Assembly (NCBI RefSeq): GCF_013363975.1
Contig: NZ_JABWGN010000001.1
Span: 186,001-250,000, forward strand
Origin: Nonomuraea montanisoli
GTDB taxonomy: Bacteria > Actinomycetota > Actinomycetes > Streptosporangiales > Streptosporangiaceae
DNA length: 64,000 bases
Direction of reading: 5' to 3'
Position numbers and translations under genes: made by a program. Below the pieces are notes generated by a model. That model did no database searches. It was not told the origin of the DNA and saw nothing but the letters and a program-made list of their open reading frames with translations. Below are positions 48,315-56,688 of this stretch, one piece after another (positions within the stretch are counted from its first letter, which is position 1; every line of letters begins with the position of its first letter).

Positions 48315-49040
48315 ATGCCCATGCGCGCTGACTTGGCGCGGTCCATCCGGCTCTTCCGGGCGTTCCGCACGGAGCAGGGCGACCAGCAGGGCTACTACAC
48401 GACGCTCGCGGCGGACACGGCCGGGCTCCTGCGCCGGTACGTGGACCTGCGTGACCGGCTCGTGCTCGACGTGGGCGGCGGTCCGGGCTTCTTCGCCTCG
48501 GAGTTCCGCGGTCACGGCGCCCGCTGCGTCTGCGTGGACGTGGACGCGGGCGAGCTGGCCGGCCAGGGCGCGCCCAGCGGCGGCGTGCTGGGCAGCGCGC
48601 TCGACCTGCCGCTGCGCGACTCGTCGGTGGACGTCTGCTTCTCCTCGAACGTGCTGGAGCACGTGCCGGAGCCGTGGCGGATGGCCTCCGAGATGGTCAG
48701 GGTGACCCGGCCCGGCGGCCTGGTCTTCCTCGCCTACACCAACTGGCTCTCCCCCTGGGGCGGTCACGAGACCTCGCCCTGGCACTACCTGGGCGGCCAC
48801 CGCGCCGCCCAGAAATATCAGGAAAAGTACGGCAAGCCGCCCAAAAACCACTTTGGCCGGAGCCTCTACCCCGTCTCCGTCGCCCACGGCCTGCGCTGGG
48901 CGCGCGGGGACCGGCGGGTCGAGCTCGTCGACGCGTTCCCCCGCTACCTGCCCTGGTGGTACCGCCCGATGCTCAAGGTCCCGATCGTCAGGGAGTTCGC
49001 CACGTGGAATCTGGTCCTGGTCCTGAGAAAGCGCCCGTGA
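48315..49040 (+). CDS. SAM-dependent methyltransferase
   Basis: About 241 residues (MPMRADLARSIRLFRAFRTE). Motif I LVLDVGGGPGFFASEF, VDVDAGE, LPLRDSSVDVCFSSNVLEHV and RVTRPGGLVF; C-terminal YPVSVAHGLRW. ATGs at 48300 and 48321 are alternatives; AGCGGG lies suitably before 48315. It is coupled to the acyltransferase through a GTGA overlap. The envelope context suggests a glycan or lipid substrate (inference). Confidence 0.87.
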   Translation: MPMRADLARSIRLFRAFRTEQGDQQGYYTTLAADTAGLLRRYVDLRDRLVLDVGGGPGFFASEFRGHGARCVCVDVDAGELAGQGAPSGGVLGSALDLPLRDSSVDVCFSSNVLEHVPEPWRMASEMVRVTRPGGLVFLAYTNWLSPWGGHETSPWHYLGGHRAAQKYQEKYGKPPKNHFGRSLYPVSVAHGLRWARGDRRVELVDAFPRYLPWWYRPMLKVPIVREFATWNLVLVLRKRP

Positions 49041-50419
49041 CGACGGCATCCGCCCCGTCCTCCGAAGAAACCGCGCCCGCCCAGCCCGCGGTCCCCGAGG
49101 GGAGCACGCCGAAGGCGGCCGCCCCGAAGGAGGCCGCCCCCAAGGAGGCCACCTCGAAGGAGGCCGCCACGGAGGCCGCCCCCAGGGATGCCGCCCCGAA
49201 GGAGGCCGCCGCCGAGGGCGGGGAGCCGCCCGGGCCGCCCGGCGAGCTGCGCGTGGCGCCGCTCGACGCGCCCGCCCGGCGCGACACCGCCCTCGACGGC
49301 ATCCGCGCCCTGGCCGCCCTCGGCGTGTGGGTGCTGCACGTGGCCGGCAACACCGGCGTGATGTACCGCGACGGCATGTTCGCCTGGATGACGACCCGGC
49401 TGGGCATCGCGGTCCCGATCTTCTTCCTGCTGTCCGGCCTGCTGCTGTACCGCCCGTGGGCGCGTGCGGTGCTGGAGGACACCCCCGCGCCCCGCGCCGG
49501 CGGCTACCTGTGGCGCCGCGTGCTGCGCGTCATGCCCGCGTACTGGGTGGTGACGACGCTCGCGCTGCTCGCGTGGAGCTCGCTGGACGCCGGCGGCTGG
49601 GCCAAGTGGCTGCTGCTGCTCCAGAACTACACCGAGCAGACCCGCGCCCCCGACGGCCTCTACCAGATGTGGACGATGCCGATCGAGATGGCCTTCTACC
49701 TGGTGCTGCCGGTGCTCGCCTGGCTGCTGCACCATTGGGCCCGGCGCGGCGGCAACCGGGCTGTCCGGCTGCTCGGCGGCATCGCCGTGCTCCCGCTGGT
49801 CTCGATCGGCAGCGCGGTCGCGGCGCACGTCTTCGACCAGCCGCAGCTCGCGCTCTGGCTGCCGCACCACCTCATCTACTTCGCCGCCGGCATGGCCATG
49901 GCCGTGCTGTCTGTGTGGATCAAGGAGAGCCGGGTCGTCGACGCGCTCGCGCCGCAGCTCCTCGTCCTCGCGCTGCTGCTGTACGTGGTGCTGAGCACCG
50001 AGGTGGCCGGCCCGCGCACGCTCGACCTGCCGAGCCTGTCGCAGTCGATCTGGCGGATGATCCTGGAGGCCACGGTGGCCGTGCTGGTCGTCGCGCCGTT
50101 CGCGCTGGCGGCCCGGCGCGACTCACTGCGGCACCGGGTGCTCGGCAACCCGGTCACCGCGTACCTGGGCCGGATCTCCTACAGCTTCTTCCTCTGGCAC
50201 GCGCCGGTGATCACCCTGTACTACAAGGTGACCGACAGCCAGCCGTTCAGCGGCGACTTCGTCAAGGTGGCGATCCTGACGTTCGTCGGCTCGCTCCTCG
50301 TGAGCGTGGCCAGCTACCACCTCATCGAGGAGCGGGCCCTCAAGCTGACCGGGCGCCGGTCAGCATCGGCTCCTCCGCCGGAAGCTCCGGCGGAGCGCCC
50401 GGCTGAGCCGGTTCGCTGA
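49037..50419 (+). CDS. Membrane acyltransferase (acyltransferase_3 / OafA-like)
   Basis: 460 residues from GTG 49037. A low-complexity N-terminal tail with PKEAA-type repeats (residues 20-60), then DTALDGIRALAALGVWVLHV with the acceptor His, about ten membrane segments including VPIFFLLSGLLLYRPW and GRISYSFFLWHAPVITLYY, and a cytoplasmic tail. Family members transfer acyl groups to sugars at the membrane. The 3' end overlaps the end of the convergent AftD gene by 80 bases. Confidence 0.92.
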   Translation: MTTASAPSSEETAPAQPAVPEGSTPKAAAPKEAAPKEATSKEAATEAAPRDAAPKEAAAEGGEPPGPPGELRVAPLDAPARRDTALDGIRALAALGVWVLHVAGNTGVMYRDGMFAWMTTRLGIAVPIFFLLSGLLLYRPWARAVLEDTPAPRAGGYLWRRVLRVMPAYWVVTTLALLAWSSLDAGGWAKWLLLLQNYTEQTRAPDGLYQMWTMPIEMAFYLVLPVLAWLLHHWARRGGNRAVRLLGGIAVLPLVSIGSAVAAHVFDQPQLALWLPHHLIYFAAGMAMAVLSVWIKESRVVDALAPQLLVLALLLYVVLSTEVAGPRTLDLPSLSQSIWRMILEATVAVLVVAPFALAARRDSLRHRVLGNPVTAYLGRISYSFFLWHAPVITLYYKVTDSQPFSGDFVKVAILTFVGSLLVSVASYHLIEERALKLTGRRSASAPPPEAPAERPAEPVR

Positions 50420-53400
50420 CGAGCCGGCCGAACAGCACGCCCATGGCGGCGCAGGCGACGAGCTGCGGGACGTGGTCGGTGAGCACGTCCACGTCCGCGC
50501 CGTAGTCGCGCAGCGCCATGGCCGCGGCCAGCGACGCGGTCGCGAGGCAGAACAGCAGCGCCGCGGCCCAGTGCGGGGCGAGCCACCGGGGCAGCGCCCG
50601 CCGGGCCGGGGTCCACAGGACGGCGACGACGGCGGCCAGCACCACGAGCATGCCGGCCCAGCCCGCCACCCAGGCGCCGAAGGCCATGCCCGCGGCGATC
50701 GCGTACGGCATGCGCCAGCCGGACAGCCGCGAGCGCCCGGCCTCGGCGGTCTCCATCACGTGCTCGGGGCGCGGGCCGCGCATCACCAGGGCGAGCAGCG
50801 CGAGCACGGCGATGCCGCCCAGGCCGAGCGCCAGGGCCAGCCAGTACGGCCGGTCGGGCCCGTACTCCAGCCGGACCGTCCCCGAGGTGCCGGCGGGCAG
50901 CTCCCACGCCTGCTTCCAGCCGTCGATGCGGACCGGCCGCAACGTCTGGCCGTCGAGGCTGGCCCGCCAGCCGGCGTTGTAGTTCTCGTTGACCACGAGG
51001 AAGGAGTCCTTGGGCGCCGTCACCCGGACCTCGCGCTCGGACTGCGTCCACGTGCCGGGGGCCGCGGCGCCCTCGACCTGGAGCGGCTGCTCGGGCAGCG
51101 CGCCGACCACCAGCCCGTCGACGGCGAACGGGTCCCAGCCGGCGGCCCGCACCCGGTTGTCGCCCGCCGAGAGCGTCACCCTGCCGCAGCCGGTGAAGCG
51201 GACGGGCCGCTGTTCGAGCAGGTCGGCGTAGGTGCCGGTGACCCGCGTCTGGACGACCTTGCCGTTGACCCGCAGCTCGGGGCCCTGGCCGCAGGGCAGC
51301 CGGAACGGGATGCCCTGGGGCCGGCTGGCCGGGCTGACGCCGGGGATGATCAGCTCGGTCACCTGGAGGCGCCGCGACACGGGGAAGAAGCGCAGCTTGA
51401 GCTGGCTCGTGGTGATCGGCTTGAACCTGATGACGCCACCGGCGTCCACGCGGCCGCTGCGCACCGGGCCCTTGTCGCCGGCGATGATCATGTCGAGCGG
51501 CTGCTTGTCGCCTCCGGGCCGGGCGACCTGGAGGCGGGAGATCGTTTTCTTGCCGTTCCAGCGCAGGGTGAGCGTGGGCTCGGCGTCGCTGGGCGAGGGC
51601 ACCCAGGTGGTCGCGGCGTCGGCGTCGAAGGCCGATCTCGGCGCGACCACGGGGTCCTTGCTGATCTGCGAGGTGCCCTGGACGCGGGTGAGGTCGGCGC
51701 TGAGCCGGCTGTAGCGGTCGACGAGGGCGGAGTCGCGCAGGATCGCCGTGCCCTGCAGGGTGGCGGCGTGCCGGCGCTCGGCGGTGAAGGTGCGGTCGAA
51801 CCCGGCGCCCTCCTCCCCCGGCCGGGCGAGCAGCGGGTTGCACACCCACCGGTCGCGGTTGCGCATGCACTGGGGGCGCGCGTCGAGCCCGCGGTCCATG
51901 ACGTACGCGTCGCCGCTGCGGCCGGGCAGCCTGATCGTGCGGCCCGGCAGCACGCCGGGGATCGTCATCTCGGTGATGCCGACCCGCTGCACGAAGCTCC
52001 AGTCGCTGCCGTACGTGGCGAGGATCGTGATCTTCAGCCAGGTCGTCGTCCCGGGCGGGGCGTGCAGCGTCTGCGGCTCGTTGGTCTGCCGGACGTCCTG
52101 GACGAGCCGCCCGGCCTCGGTCTCCACGGCCACCCGCCTGATCGACTGGCCGAGCAGCACGTTGTTGGTGAAGGTGACCTTGAAGTCGGGGATCTCACGG
52201 GGCTGCGGCAGGTCGACGCGCAGCCACTCGCCCTGGGGGCGGTGCCAGCCGCCGCTCTCCCAGCCGGTCTCGTAGTCGCCGTCCATGGCCGCCCACGGGC
52301 CGCGGCCGGGGGTGCTCAGGCCGGAGATCGCGTCGGCGTCGGCCACCGAGGAGGAGGCGGTGATGGCGGAGATGCCGTCGTACTCGGCGGTCGCGGTCTC
52401 CTCCAGCCAGTCCTTCTCCAGCAGGTCGAGCGCGCGCACGCCGGTGAAGTCGGCGCGCCGGTCGGCGGTCAGCGTGGGCGTCCAGTTCGTCCGGATCTCG
52501 CCGAACTGCCGCTCGCGCAGCCGCAGGGCGTCGCTCACGACGGTCGGCACCTCGTACGTGCTCGCGTCGTCGTTGACCAGCACCGGGCCGGTGCCGAGCA
52601 GCCCGAGGTCGCCCATCGTGAGCAGCGAGTCGGGGCCGCCGCGCACGCGCACCGCGTCGCCCGCGGCCTCCACGCCGACCAGGTCGGAGTTGCCCGCCAC
52701 CTCGTACAGCTCCAGGGCGGGCGCCGGCCAGTCCACGGAGTCGACCGCGTCGTCGGTGAAGCCGTCACCCACCTCGCCGCCGAACGCGCGGATGCGGCTG
52801 ATGCCGGGCGACTCGCGCAGCGTCTCCTGGACGCGGGCGGGCCAGGCCCCCTGGAGGTTGGCGCGCATGAGGTCGTTGCGGACCAGCAGGTAGTGGACGC
52901 CGAGGCGGCGCAGCACCTCGGTGAGTCCGGCCGAGCCCTCGCCGGAGGTGAGGCGCTGGTCGACGGCGTCGAGCAGCCGGGTCAGGCCGACCGAGCCGGC
53001 GGCCGTGACCTGGCGGGTGGTCCAGCGGGCCTTGAACAGCGGCTGCATGGGGTCGTCCACCGGGCGGCCCCACAGGTACTCGCCGAACTTGGCTCCGGGC
53101 ACGACCAGCACGCCGTCGTCGCCGGCGTTCTCGTTGATCCAGGCCGCGGCCTGCCGCCAGTAGAGCGGCACCTCCTTGAACGAGCCCGGCATGGCGAGCC
53201 CCTGGTTGAAGACCGGGAGCACGAGCCCGGCGACGGCGGCCAGGGCGACCACCCGCACGGGCAGCCGGACGTTGGCCCGCAGGCGCGCGGCCAGCGGCAG
53301 CCCGGCGGTGGGCCGCGCGGCGCGGGCCCGCCGATGGGTGACGGCGAGCAGGTGGGCCAGGCCGAACGCCATCGGCAGCCGCACCAGCGGGTCGAACTTG

Positions 53401-54500
53401 CGCAGGTTGCGCAGCGGCGCGAGCGGACCGTCGAGCAGCCAGCGCATCGGCTCGGCGACGATCGGCTCCAGCGCGCTCGTGTGCCCGGCGACCAGCGTGG
53501 TGACGCCCACGAGGAACAACGTGATCACGAAGCCGCGGCCGGGCAGGTCGCGGCGCACCAGCCCGGCCAGGCCGAGCGCGGCCAGCACGCCGGTGACCAC
53601 GACCATGGCCGCCGAGGTGGCGATGGCGTAGCCGGGCGGCTGCTGGTCCACCCCGTTGACGGTCAGGAAGCGCACCCAGTCGGAGGTGCCGCGCAGCACG
53701 TTCGTCAGCGAGGTGACCGCCGTCGTCGTGGACGCGTTCTCGGTGTAGGGCAGGAACGAGAACGCGTACCGGCCGACGAGCAGCAGCGGCGCCCACCAGA
53801 ACAGCGTGGCCACCGTGACCGCGCCCGACCACCAGCCGAGCATCCGCCAGCGCGGCACCGGCCTCGGCCGGGTCAGGATGTAGACGACCGGGGCGACGAG
53901 CACGGCGAGCACGGCGACGGCGTTCACGCCGCCGCACAGCGCCACGGCCAGCGCCGAGCGGATCGCGCCGCGGGCCCGCTGCCCGGTCTCCGAGGCGGTG
54001 AGCAGCGGGATGAGGATCCACGGCAGCATCGCGGCGGGCAGCCACTCGATCGAGATCTCGCCGAGGATGGACAGCGCGCGCGGGGCCAGCGCGTACGCCA
54101 GGGCGCCGGCGATCCGGGTGCCCGGCGTGCCGATGCCGAGCTGCCGCGTCAGCCGCTCCACGCCGAGGAAGGCCACGCTGAGCAGCAGCGTCAGCCAGAG
54201 CCGCTGGGTCACCCACGGCTCGACGCCGATCAGCTCGCCGAGGGCGAAGAAGGGGCCCATGGGGAAGAGGTAGCCGGCGGCCTGGTTCTGGAGCTGGCCG
54301 AAGTGCTGGAGGTCCCACAGGTGGGCGGCGCGCTCCAGCCAGCCGAGCGGGTTGAGCGCCAGGTCGATCTTGGTGTCGCCCATGATGCTGCCGGGCCTGG
54401 TGGTGAACGTCAGCACGGCGAACCCGAGGCAGCAGAGCAGCAGCCACAGCCGGTGCCGGGCCTTGTCGGTCACCACTCCCGCCGTCTCGGCGCCTACCAC
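50340..54500 (-). CDS. aftD: AftD-family alpha-(1->3)-arabinofuranosyltransferase (DUF3367)
   Basis: 1386 residues, very near the mycobacterial protein's size. Residues 1-440 are polytopic GT-C type (GSIMGDTKIDLALNPLGWLE; GEISIEWLPAAMLPWILIPL; MRWLLDGPLAPLRNLRKFDP with the acidic loop Asp in GDTKID). A large extracytoplasmic part follows with discoidin/carbohydrate-binding-like segments (residues about 760-1180, ITASSSVADADAISGLSTPG; TTWVPSPSDAEPTLTLRWNG), and three membrane helices close the C-terminus. It adds arabinofuranose to arabinan outside the membrane. GTG 54500 overlaps the upstream GT4 stop. Confidence 0.93.
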   Translation of the reverse strand: MVGAETAGVVTDKARHRLWLLLCCLGFAVLTFTTRPGSIMGDTKIDLALNPLGWLERAAHLWDLQHFGQLQNQAAGYLFPMGPFFALGELIGVEPWVTQRLWLTLLLSVAFLGVERLTRQLGIGTPGTRIAGALAYALAPRALSILGEISIEWLPAAMLPWILIPLLTASETGQRARGAIRSALAVALCGGVNAVAVLAVLVAPVVYILTRPRPVPRWRMLGWWSGAVTVATLFWWAPLLLVGRYAFSFLPYTENASTTTAVTSLTNVLRGTSDWVRFLTVNGVDQQPPGYAIATSAAMVVVTGVLAALGLAGLVRRDLPGRGFVITLFLVGVTTLVAGHTSALEPIVAEPMRWLLDGPLAPLRNLRKFDPLVRLPMAFGLAHLLAVTHRRARAARPTAGLPLAARLRANVRLPVRVVALAAVAGLVLPVFNQGLAMPGSFKEVPLYWRQAAAWINENAGDDGVLVVPGAKFGEYLWGRPVDDPMQPLFKARWTTRQVTAAGSVGLTRLLDAVDQRLTSGEGSAGLTEVLRRLGVHYLLVRNDLMRANLQGAWPARVQETLRESPGISRIRAFGGEVGDGFTDDAVDSVDWPAPALELYEVAGNSDLVGVEAAGDAVRVRGGPDSLLTMGDLGLLGTGPVLVNDDASTYEVPTVVSDALRLRERQFGEIRTNWTPTLTADRRADFTGVRALDLLEKDWLEETATAEYDGISAITASSSVADADAISGLSTPGRGPWAAMDGDYETGWESGGWHRPQGEWLRVDLPQPREIPDFKVTFTNNVLLGQSIRRVAVETEAGRLVQDVRQTNEPQTLHAPPGTTTWLKITILATYGSDWSFVQRVGITEMTIPGVLPGRTIRLPGRSGDAYVMDRGLDARPQCMRNRDRWVCNPLLARPGEEGAGFDRTFTAERRHAATLQGTAILRDSALVDRYSRLSADLTRVQGTSQISKDPVVAPRSAFDADAATTWVPSPSDAEPTLTLRWNGKKTISRLQVARPGGDKQPLDMIIAGDKGPVRSGRVDAGGVIRFKPITTSQLKLRFFPVSRRLQVTELIIPGVSPASRPQGIPFRLPCGQGPELRVNGKVVQTRVTGTYADLLEQRPVRFTGCGRVTLSAGDNRVRAAGWDPFAVDGLVVGALPEQPLQVEGAAAPGTWTQSEREVRVTAPKDSFLVVNENYNAGWRASLDGQTLRPVRIDGWKQAWELPAGTSGTVRLEYGPDRPYWLALALGLGGIAVLALLALVMRGPRPEHVMETAEAGRSRLSGWRMPYAIAAGMAFGAWVAGWAGMLVVLAAVVAVLWTPARRALPRWLAPHWAAALLFCLATASLAAAMALRDYGADVDVLTDHVPQLVACAAMGVLFGRLVSEPAQPGAPPELPAEEPMLTGARSA

Positions 54501-55627
54501 CGCTCCTCCCTCAGGGGCGCCGGGACGGCCCGCACGGGGGCCGGCGCCGGACGGCCGCGTATCAGCTCGGCCATGCGCTCCGCGCTGCTCTGCCACGAGA
54601 ACCGGGCCGCCCACGACCGGCACCGGTCCGCGTACGCGTCGCTCCGGCCGCCGGCCAGCTCGTCGAGCGCGGCGGAGACGCCCTTGGCCAGGTCGGTGCC
54701 CTCGGGCAGCAGCCAGCCGGTCTCGCCGTGCCGTACGGCGTCGCGCAGCCCGTCCACGTCGAAGGCGACCGTCGGGACGCCGAGCGCGGCGGCCTCCAGC
54801 ACGCACAGCCCCCAGCCCTCGCCCTGGGAGGCGTTGACCTGGAGCCAGGCGGAGGCGATGAGCCGTTCCTTGTCCGCTTCGGACAGGTATCCGTGCATGG
54901 TGACGCCCTCCGGCAGCCGGGCGCGCAGGCGCGCCTCATCGGGGCCCCGGCCGACGACGTCCACGGTGAGGCCGGGCCAGCGCTCCCTCAGCTCGGCCAC
55001 GGCGTCGATGAGCAGGTCCACGCGCTTGTGCGCGACGAGCCGGCCGACGCAGACGAGCCGGGGGGCGGCGCTCTTGCGGATCTCGGCGGGCGCGCCGACG
55101 CTCACGCCGTTGGGGACGATGTGGATGGGTCCGGTCCAGCCGAGCCGCCCGCGCATGGCCTCCACGGTGGACGGCGAGACGGCCACGCTGCGGTGGCGGT
55201 GGTAGGTCCAGCGGGAGACCGGCCCCTCCAGGAAGCGGCCGACCGCGGCGAGCCAGCGCGGCAGGTGGACGCCGAACTGCCGGTCGTGGACGTGGTGGAC
55301 CACGCAGATCACGCCGGTGCGGCGGGACAGCACCCACGGGGTGAAGAACGGGATCCCGTTCTGGCAGTCGAGCACCACGTCGAACCGCGAGCGGCGGGGC
55401 AGCAGCCAGGCCAGTACCCGGGCGTAGACGGAGAACGGCCCGCCCATGCGGGCCAGCCGTACCCCGTCGATCTCCTCGCGGGCGCGCTGCCCGGGGGCGC
55501 GCGCGGTCACGAAGTGAACGGTGTGGCCCGCCGCCGCGAGGCGGCGGGCCATCTCCCACGCGTAGGTCTCGGCGCCTCCGGCGGCCGGATGCCACGGATC
55601 GCGCCAGTTGACGACGGCGATGTTCAC
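54494..55627 (-). CDS. GT4 family glycosyltransferase
   Basis: 377 residues from GTG 55627 (NIAVVNWRDPWHPAAGGAET). GT-B layout: N-terminal GGAETYAWEMARRL, VVDCQNG-type LDCQNGIPFFTP, and the C-terminal donor site with LVCVGRLVAHKRVDLLI, VNASQGEGWGLCVLEAAALG and VPTVAFDVDGLRD (Glu for donor binding). Adds sugars to a glycolipid or glycan, probably in the same pathway as AftD. Start and stop overlap neighbours on both sides. Confidence 0.93.
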   Translation of the reverse strand: MNIAVVNWRDPWHPAAGGAETYAWEMARRLAAAGHTVHFVTARAPGQRAREEIDGVRLARMGGPFSVYARVLAWLLPRRSRFDVVLDCQNGIPFFTPWVLSRRTGVICVVHHVHDRQFGVHLPRWLAAVGRFLEGPVSRWTYHRHRSVAVSPSTVEAMRGRLGWTGPIHIVPNGVSVGAPAEIRKSAAPRLVCVGRLVAHKRVDLLIDAVAELRERWPGLTVDVVGRGPDEARLRARLPEGVTMHGYLSEADKERLIASAWLQVNASQGEGWGLCVLEAAALGVPTVAFDVDGLRDAVRHGETGWLLPEGTDLAKGVSAALDELAGGRSDAYADRCRSWAARFSWQSSAERMAELIRGRPAPAPVRAVPAPLREERW

Positions 55628-56427
55628 GGATATCCGACGGGGTCGAGCGGCGGCTCCCAGGCGGGAGCGGCCGCCGCGCGCGGCTCCAGGCGCAGCGTCA
55701 GCCAGATCCGGCCGAGCTCCAGCACGATGCCGGCGCTGTGCCGGGCCGGCGAGAAGCGCGAGCCGGGCATGTCGCGCCACTGCACGGGGATCTCCAGGAT
55801 GTTCGCGCCCCGGTCGGCGCACCGGGCGAGCAGCTCGACGTCGAAGGCGAAGCCGGGCGTGCGCAGCCGGGCGGCGACCTCGCGGGCGAGCGCGCCGTCG
55901 AAGAACTTGAAGCCGCACTGGGTGTCGCTCACCCCGCGCACCAGCGCCCTGGCCAGCGCGCGGAAGCCGACGGCGCCCAGCTCACGAACCCGGCTGTGCC
56001 GGTTCTCCACGTCGGAGAAGGCGTGGGCGCGGGAGCCGACGACCACCCGCTCCCCGGAGAGCAGCAGACCGAAGGCGACGTCGATGGCACTCAGGTCGGT
56101 GGCCATGTCGGCGTCCAGGAAGCCGACGAACGGAGCACGGGTCTCCAGCAGGCCGGCGCGGACGGCGGCCCCCTTGCCGGGGACCTCGCACCGGGTCAGC
56201 CGGACCGGGACCTTCCCCCGCGGCCAGGTCCTGACGATCTCAGCGGTGGAGTCCGTGCTGTTGTTGTCGACGACGATGACGGCGGTCGGGAACGGCATGC
56301 GGGCAAGCTTCGCGCACAGCTGCAGGAGCCCCCCGGGGAGTCGTCCTTCCTCGTTGTAGGCAGGAATGACGATCTCGAGCAGTGGTGGTCGGCTCGTCCT
56401 CTCGTCCCCTTGGCGGGAGGGCGGCAT
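55624..56427 (-). CDS. GT2 family glycosyltransferase (dolichyl-phosphate mannose synthase-like)
   Basis: 267 residues. EIVIPAYNEEGRLPGGL, VDNNSTDSTAEIV and the DXD-type FVGFLDADMATD metal site, then QCGFKFFDG with the acceptor region and DVELLARCADRGA. Soluble DPM1-like form, without the C-terminal membrane domain. Makes polyprenyl-phosphate sugars or transfers to them. Stop overlaps the GT4 GTG. Confidence 0.93.
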   Translation of the reverse strand: MPPSRQGDERTSRPPLLEIVIPAYNEEGRLPGGLLQLCAKLARMPFPTAVIVVDNNSTDSTAEIVRTWPRGKVPVRLTRCEVPGKGAAVRAGLLETRAPFVGFLDADMATDLSAIDVAFGLLLSGERVVVGSRAHAFSDVENRHSRVRELGAVGFRALARALVRGVSDTQCGFKFFDGALAREVAARLRTPGFAFDVELLARCADRGANILEIPVQWRDMPGSRFSPARHSAGIVLELGRIWLTLRLEPRAAAAPAWEPPLDPVGYP

Positions 56428-56438
56428 GACGGTGGTGA

Positions 56439-56573
56439 CTACCGGTCGCCGTAGTTGTAGAGCGGCTGGTTCACGGGCGTCGCGGTGGCGCCGGTGAAGG
56501 AGACCGTCGTGACGGTCGCGACGAGGGCGGCCACGGCGATGCCGATGATCGCTGCTAAGAGGATCTTTATCAC
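56439..56573 (-). CDS. DUF2613-like secreted or membrane mini-protein
   Basis: 44 residues from GTG 56573 preceded by GGAGGAACCCCCCA. One N-terminal hydrophobic helix (KILLAAIIGIAVAALVATVT) and the end PLYNYGDR, which is the YGDR-type tail of DUF2613 proteins that commonly lie by arabinan-synthesis genes. Eleven bases upstream of the GT2 gene, first in the GT2-GT4-aftD operon. Function unknown. It is too short for most gene finders. Confidence 0.75.
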   Translation of the reverse strand: MIKILLAAIIGIAVAALVATVTTVSFTGATATPVNQPLYNYGDR

Positions 56574-56688
56574 TGGGGGGTTCCTCCTGGGGCGCGGCAC
56601 TTGCGGGGGACCGTCACCAACCTAGAACCAATTCTCGCTACTCGGAAGTAGCTAAACGAAATCTTAATAAAGCCACTGATCAATGGAC

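Noticed and set aside
54501..54806. Upstream extension of the AftD reading frame
   Set aside because: It overlaps the well-supported GT4 gene on the same strand, while the GTG at 54500 is preceded by GGGAGGAGC and gives the expected length.
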